In this document: piece by piece, positions 6,034 to 6,488 of the stretch
How positions within the stretch are numbered: position 1 is the first letter of the stretch
How the letters are laid out: each line of letters begins with the position of its first letter
Origin: an uncultured Clostridia bacterium
GTDB taxonomy: Bacteria > Bacillota > Clostridia > Oscillospirales > Oscillospiraceae
Length of the DNA: 6,488 bases
Direction: 5' to 3'
NCBI GenBank assembly: GCA_947177005.1
Contig: CAMWSZ010000179.1
Span: 1-6,488, forward strand
Notes under the pieces: generated by a model
Databases searched by the model: none
Told to the model about the DNA's origin: nothing
The model's input: the letters and a program-made list of their open reading frames with translations, nothing else
Translations under genes and position numbers: made by a program

Positions 6034-6096
6034 CTTTATTGCAGGCTCAGCAATGAGGACGCTTTGGACGGCGAGTCAAACTCGATTGCGAATCAA
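6034..6096 (+). pseudogene. Large serine recombinase (TnpX/Tn4451-like), N-terminal 21-codon fragment
   Basis: The plus-strand frame reads LYCRLSNEDALDGESNSIAN followed by Q. This is the very conserved start of large serine recombinases of clostridial mobile elements: the YxRLS motif carries the nucleophilic Ser (AGC at 6049-6051) and an active-site Arg (6043-6045), and ESNSIxNQ follows. Homology ends at about 6096, after which the frame reads ELLCKGWSHH and stops at 6180 without recombinase features. The usual 500-560-residue protein is thus reduced to the start of the catalytic domain. The 5' side abuts the parA fragment at 6032-6034, so the recombinase's own start codon is also missing. 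The match is short but very characteristic. Confidence 0.75.
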
Positions 6097-6365
6097 GAGT
6101 TACTATGTAAAGGGTGGAGTCACCACCTAATACATATGACTGCGGTTCATTTGTGGCAGAATGATAGCAAGTATCTGTGAGAAGGGGTGTGAGACTGCAA
6201 AAACAAATATTTTCGGCAAGGGTGTCGTTTAGGTGAGGAACTCTGACGCTTATATGTGTAGTGACCATCTTCCCTCAAAACACAAAAGCGGGTGCAACAT
6301 TTATGAATGACAATAATAGAGTGATCGTGGAGAGAAAAATTTCTTATGCTATCTAAATAGATGTT
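6097..6365. other. Gene-poor stretch at the right flank of the remnant region
   Basis: No recognisable gene is seen on either strand. Contents are a short inverted repeat GGTGG-AGTCA-CCACC (6113-6127), a 14-residue open frame starting MTAVHLW (6136-6180) and a 17-residue frame starting MNDNNRV at 6303 and ending with TAA at 6354-6356, which can extend upstream to a GTG at 6261. Neither frame has a convincing Shine-Dalgarno or a known domain. Because a strong plus-strand terminator follows at 6366, this stretch may be the tail of a transcribed gene fragment or hold a small RNA, but nothing positive supports either. Confidence 0.4.
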
Positions 6366-6410
6366 AGGGACACTTCATCAGTAAGGATTGAGTGTCCCTT
6401 TATTGTATTT
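6366..6410 (+). terminator. Rho-independent terminator
   Basis: AGGGACACT (6366-6374) pairs perfectly with AGTGTCCCT (6391-6399) around a 16-nt loop and is followed by the T-rich run TTTATTGTATTT. The T-rich tail is on the plus-strand side. It would end any rightward transcript from the remnant region before the promoter at 6440. Confidence 0.85.
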
Positions 6411-6439
6411 GTGCAATATATAGGAGCGAAAATCTCCTC

Positions 6440-6468
6440 TTGACATTTTTACATAAAAAGCCTATAAT
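6440..6468 (+). promoter_or_regulatory. Consensus sigma-A promoter reading out of the window
   Basis: A perfect -35 TTGACA (6440-6445) and a perfect -10 TATAAT (6463-6468) are separated by the ideal 17 bp, with start expected near 6475. A small hairpin, AGGAG-7-CTCCT (6422-6438), lies directly upstream. TGTCAA (6471-6476) is an exact inverted copy of the -35 hexamer placed over the start site. The gene it drives lies beyond the window. Confidence 0.85.
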
Positions 6469-6488
6469 GCTGTCAAACTCATTCGCGG

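Noticed and set aside
5917..6180. Plus-strand 87-codon frame as an intact small gene
   Set aside because: Only the 21 codons at 6034-6096 resemble a serine recombinase; the N-terminal part is antisense to the parA fragment and the C-terminal part is unrelated sequence, so it is a chance fusion across joints.
6047..6268. Minus-strand 73-codon frame
   Set aside because: It is partly the complement of the recombinase fragment, and the rest has no recognised family or ribosome binding site.
1..6488. CRISPR arrays, tRNA or rRNA genes, insertion-sequence terminal repeats
   Set aside because: No regularly spaced repeats, cloverleaf-like sequence, rRNA signature or paired long terminal repeats were seen on reading the window.

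Overview
The window looks like chromosomal DNA of an anaerobic gut-type Clostridia (Oscillospiraceae/Lachnospiraceae-like Firmicutes). The protein families point that way: a DUF362 protein, a Cache-HAMP-SpoIIE phosphatase, a MATE transporter with an RsbW-like tail, a Tn4451/TnpX-like large serine recombinase, a plasmid/ICE-type ParA and a GHKL kinase. So do strong Shine-Dalgarno sequences and sigma-A consensus promoters. This assignment is inference from families only; no rRNA or other marker gene is present.

Layout. (1) 1-618, plus strand: the 3' part of a DUF362 gene. (2) 700-740: a hairpin between convergent genes, probably a shared terminator. (3) 766-5125, minus strand: a compact three-gene operon. 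In order of transcription it encodes a DUF2156 (phosphatidylglycerol lysyltransferase C-domain-like, GNAT-fold) protein, a MATE transporter fused to a degenerate GHKL/RsbW-like domain, and a membrane-bound Cache-HAMP-SpoIIE (PP2C) phosphatase. Genes 1 and 2 overlap by ATGA, and genes 2 and 3 are 26 nt apart. A consensus promoter (TTGACA-18-TATAAT) sits just upstream of gene 1. (4) 5201-6096: a graveyard of mobile-element gene pieces. It contains an amber-interrupted middle part of a GHKL sensor kinase, the first codons of a parB, the C-terminal half of a parA (all minus) and a 21-codon piece of a large serine recombinase (plus), joined almost base to base. (5) 6097-6365: no gene recognised. 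(6) 6366-6410: a clear rho-independent terminator. (7) 6440-6468: a perfect consensus promoter (TTGACA-17-TATAAT) reading rightward out of the window.

The operon is the most interesting part. A transmembrane sensor phosphatase with all its catalytic acidic residues is co-transcribed with a transporter whose cytoplasmic tail resembles an anti-sigma kinase but has lost the recognisable nucleotide-binding residues. This suggests a membrane-associated, partner-switching-like module in which the tail is a binding or sensing domain rather than a kinase. No STAS (anti-anti-sigma) protein is encoded in the window, so the phosphatase substrate is not evident. The function is inference; the domain calls and motif losses are read from the sequence.
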